Shown: positions 46,702 through 59,712, counted from the first letter of the stretch. The stretch: 64,000 nt of DNA from Annulohypoxylon bovei var. microspora (GCA_022836615.1 MU405257.1:205950-269949); one strand, 5' to 3'. Notes: generated from the letters alone by a model not told the origin. Numbers and translations: made by a program.

Positions 46702-48933
46702 TCAAATCGTGACACCGTTTTTCGACGTAACTAGAGAAGGGCTCCTCCCAGTCTCTACCGCCCCGTAACCAGTACCGTTGCTCAAACCTTGCGTGCCCTC
46801 CGCGGATGGAGCATCTTGCGCCCGCGGCTGTTCCGTCACGATAATCGTGCTGCCCAGGCTTCTCCCAAGCTCATCCTCGTCCTCATAGTCTTCCGCGATC
46901 TCGTCATCAACCTCGCCTTCTTCGTCGTCCTCGTCATCGCTATCAGCCGGCGAGCTAGCGCCGCTCGGCCCGTCGCCCTCGACGACCATGTACGCAGGCA
47001 CGGCGCCCAGGGCGGCGATGCAGGCGAGCAGCCACCACGGCACGCCGATGATGCCGTGCTTGACGCCCCACGTGAAGACGGTGCCGGTCAGCGCGGGTCC
47101 CGTCGCGCGCCCCAGCGCGCTGAACGTCGTCGCGAACCCGTTGAGCGTCCCCAGGATGCTCAGGCTCGCCGCGCTGTTCGTCAGCAGGATCGTCGTGCAC
47201 GGGAACCCCACGATCACCGCGAACGTCTTCGTCGCCAGGATCAGGCCTAGCGCCGCGTACCGCGTCACCGTGTGCTCAATCAGCACCACGAAGGGCGTGA
47301 TCAGGTACACGACGGGGAACACGACCACGCACGCGCGGAAGCAGCGCAGCACCCCGAAGCGCTTGCACAGCACGGGGAAGACCAGGAACTGCACGAACCC
47401 GGAGATGACGCCCTCGGCCGCGAAGATGGCCCCGATGTGCGCGTGGTTGAGCCCGAAGCCGCCGCTGAAGACGAAGGGGAGCGTCGAGTTGGCCGGCGTG
47501 TGCACCTGCGGCGGGTAGTTGAGGAACACGGGCAGCACCTGGTCGTACGCGACGGCGTGCAGCGCGAGGAAGGTGTACGCGACCAGGTTGACGACGGTCT
47601 GCCGGCTGAACACGGCGCTGATGGGCAGCGGCTTGGCCTTCTCGACCCGCGTCTCGACGACGGTGGCCCGGGCGGTCTTCGAGGGGGCGCCGGCGCTGAG
47701 GAGCGGCGCCGTGGCGTCGTCGTCCTGGAGCGAGTAGCGCCGCAGACGCTGCGCCCGCCGCTTCGGGCTCTCTCGGAAGGCCTCCTTGATGCGCTCGCCG
47801 AGGACGAGGCCCCAGTCGCGGGCGTGGCGCTTGCTGTGCAGGGTCTCCTTGAGGAAGAGCATGGCGGTGGAGAGCGAGATCAGGAAGAAGACGGAGCCGA
47901 TCAGGTTGGGGAAGGCGAACGGGTACTTCTTGAAAAATGTGCTGTTGCCGAAGACGCCCGGCCACTGCTCCGCGGGCTTGGCGAATAGGCCGCCGAAGGC
48001 TGGGCCGAACACGGATCCGACGCTCCAGACGAGCGGCATGACGGAGAAGGCCTTGGGTTGGAGTTCCCTTTCTGTCACCATCTCCGCGACCATCGTTCGG
48101 ATGATGCCGACTTCGGAATAGTTAGTCTTGGTGGTGGTCTTCAAGGTAGTTTGGTTGCAGATACATACCGTTTCCGTTACCAGCTCCCATTAGAGCGCGA
48201 ATAGTGATGGCCATTGGTAAACTCGTCGAGACGCCCCAGAATAAGAAACATATCATCGTACACAGGAGACTGGTCATAATGGTGGGCTTCCTTCCGAATC
48301 TATCCGAGGCCCTACCCCAGAATACAGCGGTTACGCTCTGGGCAAGGGAAAACATGGAGCTTGTGATTCCGGCCCATTTTGCGACTTCCTGTTTCTCAAC
48401 GCCGAAACTAGCGATCATCTCAGGTAGGTACGGGAAGACAGATGTGTAAGAGATGGGTTCGGCAAATCGTGCAATGGCTAAGAAGTAGAGTTAGCCGAGA
48501 GTACGTAAGAGGGATGAAATACCTGGTAATGTCGCCATTGCCATGTCACGATCTTCCTATTTCAACTTCAGCTATAATATGATGTTCTACTCTGTCGAGA
48601 CGCTCTTGACACCAGTTTCAACGAGTCACACAATGGACAAGCGATGCCAACAAGGCATAATAATCTGTGTTCTCTTCACAACTCGTGTACATTCCGCAAC
48701 ACCCGAACCAGTAGTATATTGAACATGATAGATTGGTATGACAGCTCGTTTCAAACGAGACCCCCGAATATTCATCGATATCATAAATCCGCCCAAAGAA
48801 ATTGTGGCACGGGATGTCGACCTAGCTGAGGAGTAAACCGAACTACCTAGATAACTAAAAGAGAAATTTGAAGCTCACCCAGTATGGCCAATTGCTGGGC
48901 CGGCAATTTCGGGACATGTTTCTTAGGACTCAT
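46702..48933 (-). CDS. Major facilitator superfamily transporter
   Basis: A 12-helix membrane transporter of 590 residues. Three exons: 48933-48879, 48477-48169 and 48110-46702. Intron 1 (401 nt, GTGAGC...TAG) is unusually long. Its use is supported because it joins LPAQQLAIL to AIARFAEPISYTSVFPYLPEM, a conserved N-terminus of this fungal MFS group. Intron 2 (58 nt, GTATGT, ACTAACT branch, AAG acceptor) is phase 1 and gives MGAGNGNVGIIRTMVAEM. Motif A of the MFS is clear in GRASDRFGRKPTIM. After helix 6 is a long charged loop (about 240-330), then helices 7-12 (NLVAYTFLALHAVAY, ACVVVFPVVYLITPFVV, LGTLNGFATTFSALGRATGP). The tail is acidic (DSDDEDDEEGEVDDE). Substrate unknown. Exon 3 is much richer in GC than exons 1 and 2. 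Confidence 0.85.
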
Positions 48934-51106
48934 TCTTATTGGTAATCAGAAGGCAGGTCAGAATTAAGGCTCGAGAACGACGAGGTTGAAGAAACGCAGA
49001 TAGCTGGTCCCTAAACTCCGGGGCCGCCCAGAGCTGCGTTGGGGGTTTATGAAGGCCGTAGGGCTGAGTCTAAGAAAGAACAAGAACAATCCGTAGAATT
49101 TTAGGTGCAGCTACCACATTAATATGTTCTATATATCTAAGACTGGTAAGAACGATCTGTGACCAGAGAGAGGGAAAGAGAGAAGGACTACTAGGCGGGA
49201 ACGAAAAGTAGCAACTGTCCAACTGAGAGGAAAGAGCGAGAACCTATCTCTTGCGAAGTAGCGGGGGAACAAAATCATTATAAACAAAGAAGGACGTCGA
49301 AAAATGCTACGTGACGACACCCATATATCGTACCGAACATGTCTAGGCCCTGGGTTCATCGACGTGCCTGTCACCTTGCGCAGACCCTCCATATCGTATG
49401 CAAGTTCTTGTGCTAAGCCGAAGAGAGCAGTAGCCCGGCTCTGAGAACGGATGGCCCGCCGCCTAGGTTGGCTTCTGATTTGCGGCTTACCGCACGCAGG
49501 CTCCCGAGTCGCTACCCAAGCGCGGCAATGGTGGGCCGGGCTATGACTTCAAAGAGTTACGGCGGTAAGGCGTGCTGCATGATGCAAAATTTTCTTCCTC
49601 TTCTTTTTTTTCTTTCTTTCTCTTTCTGACGAGAAACTGGAACTTTGTCTCGCCACGGACTGTCCATATTTGATGACCCGTCTTCAGCTAGCAGGACGAC
49701 GAATCGGAGAGCGGCAGGGTTGGCAGAGTGGCTCCCGATACCGTTGCATGTTGCAGCAACGGAGTCTTTTCAGTGAAACCCCAGAACGATCAACCCGGGT
49801 CCTACCACCAGGTGAGTCAAGGTGTGTCATGTCCAATAATGGAGAATATCGATGCGGGAGGGTGTTAGGAAGCCTAGGAAGCCCAGAAAATGTCCGGTGT
49901 CGGACGTGATAGGGCGTTATGGGTGTTGTAGATTAGAAATTAGTGAAATGAGAGAAGCCCAAACCGAAAAGTCACACGCCGACGTCCAGCCTCCTGATCA
50001 TGCAAGGACAAGGAAGAGTCGAAGGGGGGATCTACGCTTACGCGGATGCGGGCTGGTGGAACTGCAGCAAGGCTTAAACATACCCCATTCTTCTTAGAAA
50101 CAGAGTATCTTCATTGGCTACACAGGTAGGAAGGTATTCTGTCTCTCTCATGTCCCTCTTATGCCCCGCATAGAACCCCACTGTGCTTAAGCTCTCTTGA
50201 AGTGCGTAATGCGGCTTTCAAACAAGCTTACAGATCCTCTATACACATACCAAATTAAATGGTAGTATGGTTACGAAATCCTTGCACGAATTGTTATTGG
50301 TTATGTTCAGTTTAAACGTATTTCTATGTTGTGTTACTACTTCTTTAGAGCCGTAGCAGGAACAGCTGTCAAGCCGTTGACGAAATACGATGAGACATCA
50401 TCACTTGGCAATTTGATCTACCTATCAATATTGATTCTTTCGAAGTCCCGTTAGCTACAATATATATCCGCATATACATATACATACCTAGGTAGACACC
50501 TACCTACACACTTCAAGTTCTCTAAAACTTGAATAATACTATTAGCTACCTTTGATACGGCACTACCTAGTGCTATATCAAATAGTGTAAACCAGCCAGC
50601 CACAAATTATTATAGCCACTAACCAAATATCATTTATTTCAAACATGGCTTTTCTCGGCAGGACACGGAGCCTTGGAAGTATATAAGTAATGATCTCAGA
50701 GGCTGAGTTGACTGATGGGCGACGGGCAAATTAGTTACACATAATTGGACAGAGAATTAGATAACCAATCATTGCTTAGTATTAACAAATATTATGGGGT
50801 TATACTTTAACACAATGACTAGGATACAAGAGCTTAGTAATTCTAATTCCGAGGTACAATGTGCACACATTATGTAATCTTAAATTCAAAACTGCACTTC
50901 TAAGTCTCTAAGTTTATAAGTTTCTAAGTTAAGGAATTTTATAGTTCATTTAACAAGAAATATATCTCGATATTTATTATTGACCTAAATACGTATGTCT
51001 GTATGTGATGACTAAGTTGAACACATTCCCTCACTCTTTTTCGGAGTCTTATCTCGTCAATGCGACACGGACCCACGCATGTAGATAATGGCCGTTAGGA
51101 ATGCCT
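48934..51106. other. Intergenic region up to the transposon
   Basis: A 2.2-kb gap between the MFS transporter start and the target duplication of the large transposon. It contains the MFS promoter and no supportable gene. A CT-rich stretch lies near 49600-49630, and a TACCTAGGTA-type cluster at 50485-50510. Composition shifts to more AT-rich from 50550 on, without the CpG-only pattern of RIP. Confidence 0.5.
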
Positions 51107-51115
51107 AGGATAAAG
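51107..51115. repeat. Left 9-bp target site duplication
   Basis: AGGATAAAG lies directly outside the left terminal inverted repeat and is repeated in the same orientation at 63723-63731 directly outside the right one. Confidence 0.8.
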
Positions 51116-51415
51116 GAGGGATCAGTCAGCTAGGGGTAGAAAAAGCTGGTAAGGGGTAGAAATTGTAAGGCGACCCCAAACTCGACTAAGGGTAGGAGTT
51201 TTTCTACCCGGGGTCCACCAAAAGCTCAGGTTCGCCCGCGGTTTAACCGCGGCTTACTAATATAAACATTTGCAAGGTAATAACTTTACGAAACCTTATG
51301 TTTTTATAATTTTAAAAACGGTATTTAATAACTTTTAATTTAATTAAATTAATAAAAATAAATGTATTATATTAATTTTAATAATCGTTACGTAATAATG
51401 GTTTAACGTAATTTT
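51116..51415. repeat. Left terminal inverted repeat
   Basis: It begins GAG, and matches the inverse complement of the right end from CAGTCAGCTAGGGGTAG onward. Shared landmarks in the same order are: GCGACCC-AAACTCGACTA, GGGTAGGAGTTTTTCTACCC (itself a hairpin), AAAAGCTCA, the palindrome CCGCGGTTTAACCGCGG (about 51234-51252), ATAACTTTACGAAA and TTATAATTTTAAAAAC. Differences are mostly C/T and G/A. The left end has a duplication of about 20 bp near 51140-51160 (a second GGGGTAGAAA) that the right end lacks. Confidence 0.85.
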
Positions 51416-51518
51416 AAATTTAACCGAAGTTTAATTAAAATTTAATAACGATTTAATAATAATTTAATTAAAGGTTTAATAACGGTTTAATAACGGTTTA
51501 ATAACGATTTAATTTTAA

Positions 51519-51829
51519 TGTTACGAATTAAAAATTTAAAAAATTAATTAAAATAAAAATTAATGTAAGTTTACATTATAATTATAAACGTAATAAACGT
51601 GGGTTTTTATAATAAAATTATTAATAATTTTAAATAAATCGTTAAAATTATTAAAATACGTATAAAAAAAATTTCCACATTAATTAATTTAATTTATATT
51701 TTTAAACATAAATATTATAATTTTAAAAACGAAAAGTTATTATTTTTTTTTTTTTTTTTTTTAATAAAAATAACCTTATTTTTAACCTTATATAATATAA
51801 ATTTACCGTTATTTATAAAAATTATTACA
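51519..51829 (+). repeat. Left LTR of element A (311 bp)
   Basis: It starts TGTTACGAATT and ends TTACA, so it has TG...CA termini. It matches 59402-59712 over its whole length with only scattered transitions. It is preceded by TTTAA (51514-51518), which recurs directly after the right LTR. Confidence 0.8.
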
Positions 51830-53018
51830 TATTTTTATTAATTATTTTTTAATTAATAAAAGTTTTTAAAAAAACGTTTATTATATTAAATAATAATTTA
51901 ATATATAAACATTTTTTAAATAATAAATAATTAAAACCTTATAATATTTATTATTTTTTATTAATATAATTTAAATACATATAAATTCTTTAATAATTTT
52001 TTTAATAACTTTATAATTAACTCATTAAATAACTTTAATTCGTTTTATAAAATTAAAAAAATAACTTTAATTAAAAATAAATATTTAATTTAAATTAACG
52101 AATAAAATTTTTTTTTAATATACGTAATTATATTAAATTTTTTTATTTTAAAAAACATAATACATTTTAAATTAAAAAAAAATAAATACTTAAAAATTAT
52201 ATTTTTAATTTTAATTAAAAAATAATAACACTTAATATAATAATTTAATACGGAAAAATTTAATAAATTATATAATAATAAAACTTTTATTTAAATTTTA
52301 ATCGAAAAATTTAAAAATAAATAATTAATTTAAGCCGCCCATTAAAACTTAATTAAAATATATTAAAATATTTTTTAATATTTCGATAATTTTTTTATCG
52401 ATTTTAAAAGTAAATTAACTTTAATTAACAAATTAAATTAAAAAAAAAAACAAAATTAATTATATTAACGTAAAATTAAATAATAAATTAAAAAACATTT
52501 TTATAATAAAAAAATTAAATAAAAAAAATTATAATAAATAAATAACCAAGGTTAATAACGTAATAATTAAAATAAAAAAAACATTAAATTATAAAAAAAA
52601 AAATAACCGTTTTATAACCATTTAATATAAAAAAGTATTTAATTAAAAGGTTATTAACCTTATTAACACGGTAATTATTTAAAAATAAAAACCAAAATTT
52701 AATAAAAATGAAAACACGGTTATAAATAAAATAAATTACATAATTTTAATCGCCGTAATAATTATAACGATAAATTAAATAAATAATTTACGTTAAAGTA
52801 ATAATAATTTATTAAAGGTATAATAAAAATTAAATTAAAAGTTTAAAAAACTTAAAAAAAAAAAAAAATATATTCGTTATATAAAAATAAGGTATTTTAT
52901 AATAATTTACCCATCGTTTCGAACCGTACTTTAACCGGATCGTAATAACGAAAATAACACGTTATAAATAATTATTATAAAAGCTTAAAATAATTAAAAT
53001 ATTAAAAATAATTATAAA

Positions 53019-53234
53019 TATAACGACGTTTAATTGTTATTATTTTTAAGGTATATTAATGAAATAATTAATTAATGTTTCGGTTATAAAGTTAATATAT
53101 AAGGATTTTTTAAAGGAAATTATTTTATGGCTTTTTTTTTTTTAATTTTTTATTTTAAATATTTTCGTTAATAAAGTACGTGGTTTTATCGTTATATAAG
53201 TTTTATTTCGATTAAAAATTTATTCGTTATAATA
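53019..53234 (+). repeat. Left LTR of element B (216 bp)
   Basis: It starts TATAACGACGTTTAATTG and matches 59153-59368, where the start is TGTAACGGCGTTTAATTG. The differences are G/A and C/T transitions. Both copies are 216 bp long. The right copy ends GTGATA, probably an original GTGACA changed by RIP. No convincing target duplication could be read in the AT-rich flanks. Confidence 0.75.
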
Positions 53235-56189
53235 TAATATTTAAAATCACCCATTTATTTTATTTCTTTAATTTAAAAGTTTACCCTTAAGATTCTTTTT
53301 TTTTTTTAAATATGTAAACGTTTATACATTAATTTAATTCCTTTTAAATTATAATATGTTTAAAGTTTTATTTTTAATTTACATTTAATTTTTAAAAGTT
53401 TTTATTTTTTTAAACGAAATTCTTTATATTAATGGTTATAAGGTTTTACTTTTATTTATAATAAAATATTTTTTAATATTATTTATTTTATTATTAATTA
53501 ACGATGGTATTTAAATCGTTAAATAAAAGTTTTAATAAAAACGTTAAACCATTTATTAATTAAATTAATTAATTAAAATTTACCCCCATTTTTTTAATTA
53601 TATAATTTTAAGTTAATGAGTTTTTATTTACGGTTAAAAAAAAGTTTTTAACTTTAAAAGAAATGTTAAAATCTTTAATAACTTGAAAAACCATTTAATT
53701 AATTATTTAATAACGGGATTAAAAGTTTATTCCTCCTTTTAAAAGGAAAAGGAAAAAGAAAATTTTATTTATTAATAAATTTTTTAATTAAAACGAATAT
53801 ATCTTTTAATTAAACTTATAACGAAGTTTTATTATTTTACTTTTAAGGTTTAATATAATAAAAATAAATTTATTTTAAACCATATTATTAATTATTTTAA
53901 ATAAATTAATAATGTTAAAAAACCGATTATAAATCGTTTTTTTTCCTTTTATTTTTTTTGTTTTTTTTTTTCTTTTTATTCCCTTTATTCCCCCCGCTTC
54001 CCCTCGCACCTTTTACTTTTTTATTCCAATTCGTACGTTATAAAATTCGGTTATTTTTTTAATAAAATAAAATAACGAACCTAAAAAACCGGACAACTTT
54101 TAACGCACCTTTAAAGTATAATTAATAATCTTATTTTTATTTTCATTAAAAATTTACATTAAGAATTCATGTTTTTTATTAAATAACTTAAATCTTACGT
54201 TTAAAAAATAAAAGGTAAACATAAAAAATAAACTTTAAATTAATTAATAAAAATTTTTCGAAGAATATATTTAATTTACATGGTTTTATTCATTTATTAA
54301 AAGCGAAATTAAATTAATTTTCTAACCTTTTTTTATTAAAAATAATATTAATTAATATATTAAAGTTAAATAAATATATAACTTATTAAGGTTATTATAT
54401 AATAATTTTAATATTAAAGCTTAAATTAAAAATAATTTTTATAAGTTTAATATATAATTAAATAAATAATTTTTTAAGTTTTACATGTTTTTTATATTAT
54501 TAATAAATAAAAAAGGAATTTTAATATTTAAATAAAAAAAAGAATTAAATTATTAATTAATCGTTGATTTTTACATTTAAACATTTTATTATTATTTAAA
54601 TAAAAAAATAAAGTTTATTAAATTTAAAAACCTTTATTTAATGTTGGTTTAATAACACGCCGAAACCGCCCGAAAAAAAATTAATTTAATAATTTTTTAA
54701 CTTTAACTTAAGGTTAAAGTTACTTTTAACGTTATAAAAATAATTTTTATTAATTTTAATATTCTTTATTTAATTATGGAAATTATAATTTAAGTACGTA
54801 CGAAAAAACCTTTTTAAATTCTTTTAATTCCCCGTTAATATAACGTTTTCGTAACGTTTAATACGGATTTAATTTATTATTTTTATAAGTAAAAAGGTTA
54901 CTTTTCTAATAATTACCCGGCGCGTAACGTAAAAGCCAAAATAATGGCCATTATTTTAAAAAAAAAAATAACGGAATATAATAAAAATAATGTTAATTTA
55001 AAATTAAGGAAAAATAACGTTTAAATAAAGTTTTTAATTTAAACTCCCTTTTATATATTTACTTATTAACATTTACTTTTATTAATTTTAATTTTCTTAA
55101 TTTTATAATAAAAAAATTATAATTCGTAATTAATATGTTAATTTGCTTACAAAGTATAAATATAATAATAACGATGTAAATATTAATAAATATCGGAATA
55201 TAAACGTATATAATTATTAATTAACGAAACACGCATTTAATAATAAATATATAAAACCTTTTTATTATTTAATTTAATTAATTTATTATAATAAAAGGTT
55301 TTAATAAACAAGTTATTAATTAAATTAACAAGGTAATTTATATTAACATTTAAATATAAAATAAGAATTTTTATAATATATTTATTTTTTTAATAAACTT
55401 AAAAAATCGTTTCCAATTTTAAATAATATTAAAGTTTAAATTTTTAACGAAATACGACATTATATTAAATAATTAACGTTAACGGTTAATTTTCTTTAAG
55501 TCGTTACTTTTTTATTATCGTTATACTTTTAATATTATATTAAAACTTTTTATTTTTTAAAAAAACGTAAATAAAATTATATAAAAAGATATAAAACGTT
55601 ATAATCGTTTTTAATTTCGTACTTTAAAAAAAAAACAAATTATTATAACGTTTATATATTCCACGATAAACCTTATAATTAAAATAAATTAACAATTTTT
55701 CGCTATTATTTCGTTTTTTTTTTCTTAGTTTTTCGCTAAGTTTTCGGTGTATTTCGTATTACCATTTATTATAAACGTTTATTTAATTTTAAACCTAACG
55801 TTTATTAAAAAAATATCACGTTTTTAATAAAGTTTTAACGCAATTTACGGATTATTAAACGCTTTTATTTTATTATATTAAAAATTCGATTTAACTTTTA
55901 AAAAAAAGTTATAATAAAAAGACGATTTTACCCGAAAATAAATTATAAAAAAGCTTTTTTTTTACCTACACGACTTAACCGAAGTATTTTCGAAAAAAAA
56001 CAACGATTCGTTACCACTCCATTAACTTTTTAACTATAAAATAAACTTAAAAAAAAGCGTTAACCCCATTAAATTACACCCTTTTTATAATATAAATATA
56101 AAGTATTTACAAGCCTTAAAAAAATATTTATTAAACCATTTACGTAAAAAATGGATTGTATTTAATGCGGTTAAATATAAATCCCTCGT

Positions 56190-58400
56190 TTTTTTCGCGA
56201 AAAAATTAAAAAATAATTTAAAGTTTTATATCGATTATTAAAAATTAAACGTTTACATTAAAAAGGATCGTTACTTTTTCCTTTTAATTAACGAAACATT
56301 AAAAAGAATTTTTAAAATTAAAGTTTTTATAAAACTCGACATTCGTTAAACTTTCCATCGCATTAAAATGGACCTTATTTTAAAAAACCTTATTACTTTT
56401 TAAACCCGTTTCGGATTATATAAATATCGCGTGTTTTTTTTTAAATTAAATAATAAGTTTAATACGTTTTAAAAATATATTAATTAAACTTTTTTTTCGT
56501 TTTTTAATAACTTTTACACGGCGTATATAAATAATATTTTAATTTATTTAAAAGATTTATTTTTTTATAAATATTATGTACGATAAATGTTAAAGTGTTT
56601 ACGTTCCATTAACTTATAAGTTAATATTCGAAAAAACGAATTTTCGGTTATAAAAATTAAATTCTTAAAATTTATTATTTTTATTTTTAATATAACCGTT
56701 AATTAAAATAAAATTAAAATAATTTAAAATTAAAAAACACCTTCCTAAGTTTAAGAATTTTAATCGTTTTTAAGTTTTTATAATTTTTACCGATAATTTA
56801 TATTAAAATATAATTAAATTATAAAGCTTTTATATTTTTTTATTACCGCTTTACATTAAATTTAAACTAATAAATACATTAAGACATTTAAAGCGTTAAA
56901 GATAATTTTAACCACTTTTTTAATTTTAAAGCATTTTTGCGAAAATTAAAAAATTAAATTAAAAACCAACGTTTTTAACGAGGTAATTTCCGGAGCTTTT
57001 TTATAATTAAATAAATTAAAGGATTAATATTTAATAGCTTTTTTTTCCAAGATAATAATTTTTTCGAAATATAATTATTTTATTTATAATAAAAAGTTTC
57101 TTATCATTATAATAACGATAAAACTTTAAAAACATATATTCGTTTTATTAAATAATAAATTCAATATATTTATAAATTATTAAACGTTATAATATTTCGT
57201 TATTAAAAGGACGTTAAATTTTTATTAAATTAATTAAAATAAACATTTATTTCGATTTAATTACGAATTATATTATCGTTTAAAAAAGGAAAATATAATA
57301 ATTAACGCTTTATTTTAAAAAGCGATTAATTTGGTTATTTAAAAAGCGATTAAAAAATATAATTGGTTTATTATTTTATTACTTTTTTTAATATTTTATA
57401 ATAAAATAAATCCCTTATAACTTTTAATTAATAAACCTTTAATAAATTTATTATCCTTTAATTTTTAATATATTTTAACCGCGGTAAAAGTTTCCAAAGA
57501 AAAATTATTTTAAAGTATTAAATTAATTAATGTTATTTTAACGGTTAATCGGAACGCCATTAAATTGGAAACATAACGCGAACGGGTTAAAAAAAAAAAA
57601 AACGGGTACGTTTTATAAAATAAATTATTACTTTTAAAAGAAAAATTAATAATCCCGGACAACGGAAAATTTCGCATTAAGTTATGCGATGAATTCCATC
57701 GTCCTTTAAATCGAACGTACTTAAATCGAAATAAAATGCGTATAATAATATTAAAAAAATATTCGTAGTTTAATATAAGAACGTTTATAAACCGTTATTA
57801 CGTTTATTATAAATAATACCGGAAAAATCAAAATTTTAAAGTTAAATTAATAAGTTTATTTTAATTATTTTTTATCGGCGAATAAATATAATAACATATT
57901 TTAATAAATTTTAAATCCATGCCTTTTAATCGTAAAAAATTCGATTTAATTTTAATAATTATTAATTAATTAAATAAAAAACTTTTTTCGTTACTTACGT
58001 ACAAAACTTATATCGTCGCGTAATTCGTAAACTTATATTATAAATACGTTTAACGTATTTATAAAACCTTTAAAACGATTACATTTAATAAAAGTTTTTA
58101 ATTCGTGACCGTTTTTTTAAACGAATTAACCAAGTTCATCGGGATAAACCTTTATAAATCGATAATAAAATATTTATAATCCAACGATTAAACGGAGATT
58201 TTTAATTAATTTATTTAAATGAAATTACGATTTTTCGTGGATTATTTTTAAAATAATTAATTAAAAATATTATTTTACTTAAATTTCGCATACGCCATTT
58301 AACCACATTTAAACACAAGGTTTTTTTTCGTAAAAATAAAAATAAAATTCGTTTTAAAAATAATTTTTAATTAATAAACTCGTATTTATAAATTTAAAAT
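56190..58400 (+). pseudogene. Remnant of gypsy-type pol (reverse transcriptase and integrase)
   Basis: Translating the plus strand through stops, 56230-56620 shows the outline of a Ty3/gypsy reverse transcriptase: KKDRYFFLLINET, KLDIR then TFHRIKMD, RFGLYKYRV, and TAYINNILIYL where YIDDIL is expected (Asp to Asn, a G-to-A change). At 57645-57800 LIIPDNGKFRIKLCDEFHR followed by a degraded zinc-finger region fits the integrase N-terminus. 58095-58280 fits the core end (ELTKFIGI and WINYF). Stops and Asp-to-Asn changes throughout show it is dead by RIP. Gag was not recognisable upstream. Confidence 0.75.
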
Positions 58401-59152
58401 CCTTTAAAAAAAACTTAATTATATCGTTATTTAATCGTTAATAAAACGTTAAGCTTCCGTTATATAATAAGTTTATAAAAATTTTTTATTAACATAAAAT
58501 TATTAAAACGAATAAATTAATTAAAAAAAAACGATCGATAAATTAAATAATAAACGATTAAATATATATTTATAAAAGTAATTAATAAATAAATCGCCCC
58601 CATAACGGCTTAAATTACTTAATAATAAGTTTTTTTAAAATATTAACGAAACTTTATTATAACGCTTTCGAAATTAACCTACCTTCGAATATAAAAATTC
58701 ACCGAATTTTAAACGCAAGTCGATTAATTAAAGTTTTAAATAATTTAATTTTAAAATAAATAATAAATCCCTTGCTTTTAATAAAAATCGACGGGAAATA
58801 AAAATACGAAGTATTTAAAATATTAAACTTTAAATTCTTTAAAAAAAAACTTTAATATAAAATAAATTAAATAAATTACGACCTTAACCCGACGTGATAC
58901 CCCTTTAAGGATTTTTTTAACGCGTTAATTAAAATAAAGGATTTTTATAACCTATACCTTAAAACCGTTAATTTCTTAGTTAAATTCCGATAATAAATCG
59001 AGGTTATTACGAAAAATAAAATATTAAAAATAATAAATAAAAATAATTTATTCATTGTAAAAAAAAAAAAAATTAAAAGAATAAGTCGTAAACGTATTAA
59101 TAAATAACTTATTCTTTTTATAAACTAAATTTTCTTTTAAAAAAAGAAGTTA

Positions 59153-59368
59153 TGTAACGGCGTTTAATTGTTATTATTTTTAAAATATATTAACGAAGCG
59201 ATTAATTAATATTTTAATTGTAAAATTAATATATAAAAACTTTTTAAAAAAAACCATTTCGTGATTTCTTTTTTTTTAACTTTTTACTTTAAATATTCTT
59301 ATTAATAAAGTACGTGGTTTTATTATTATATAAGCTTTATCCCGATTAAAAACTTGCTCGTCGTGATA
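59153..59368 (+). repeat. Right LTR of element B (216 bp)
   Basis: Partner of 53019-53234. It keeps more of the original G and C (TGTAACGGCG at the start, CTCGTCGTGATA at the end) than the left copy, so RIP has hit the two LTRs unequally. Confidence 0.75.
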
Positions 59369-59401
59369 ATTATAAACTTTAAAAAACAAAAAAAAAAATA
59401 T

Positions 59402-59712
59402 TATTATAAATCGAAAATTTAAAAAATTAATTAAAATAAAAATTAATGTAAATTTACATTATAATTATAAACGTAATAAACGTAAATCTTTATAATAAAA
59501 TTATTAATAATTTTAAATAAATCGTTAAAATTATTAAAACACGTATAAAAAAAGTTTTTACATTAATTAATTTAATCCACACTTTTAAATATAAATATTA
59601 TAATTTTAAAAATAAAAAGTTATTATTTTTCTTTTTTTTTTTATTAATAAAAATAACCTCATTTTTAACTTTATATAATATAAATTTACCATTATTTATA
59701 AAAACCGTTACA
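59402..59712 (+). repeat. Right LTR of element A (311 bp)
   Basis: Partner of 51519-51829. It ends AACCGTTACA and is followed by TTTAA (59713-59717), the same five bases that precede the left LTR. Confidence 0.8.

Larger units (their letters stand above)
53019..59368 (+). mobile_element. Element B, RIP-degraded Ty3/gypsy retrotransposon
   Basis: A 6.35-kb LTR retrotransposon, complete in outline: 216-bp LTRs, a purine tract (aaaaaaagaag) just before the right LTR, and pol remnants in the order reverse transcriptase, integrase on the plus strand, as in Ty3/gypsy. The frames are broken by many stops. Surviving C and G are mostly in CpG. It lies inside element A, with its right end only 33 bp from A's right LTR. 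Confidence 0.8.
51519..59712 (+). mobile_element. LTR element A, non-autonomous, carrying element B
   Basis: Two 311-bp direct repeats of equal length and a TTTAA target duplication define an 8.2-kb LTR element. A purine run (a-rich, 59378-59400) immediately precedes the right LTR, as expected for a polypurine tract. Without the inserted element B its internal region would be only about 1.2 kb (51830-53018 plus 59369-59401), too short for gag-pol. It therefore looks like a small non-autonomous (TRIM-like) element. It is heavily RIP-mutated. Strand is inferred from the purine tract position. Confidence 0.7.

Noticed and set aside
46955..47988. Several 150-240-codon frames overlapping the MFS gene in other frames
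   Set aside because: Composition artefacts of the GC-rich exon. The MFS frame alone has helices and motif A.
49708..49805. Possible tRNA-Leu/Ser (ggcagagtggctc A-box-like)
   Set aside because: No B-box at the right distance and no acceptor pairing.
51519..59712. Both direct-repeat pairs belonging to one retroelement
   Set aside because: Each pair has its own full-length partner, purine tract and LTR-like ends, and lengths differ (311 and 216 bp), so two nested elements explain the data better.
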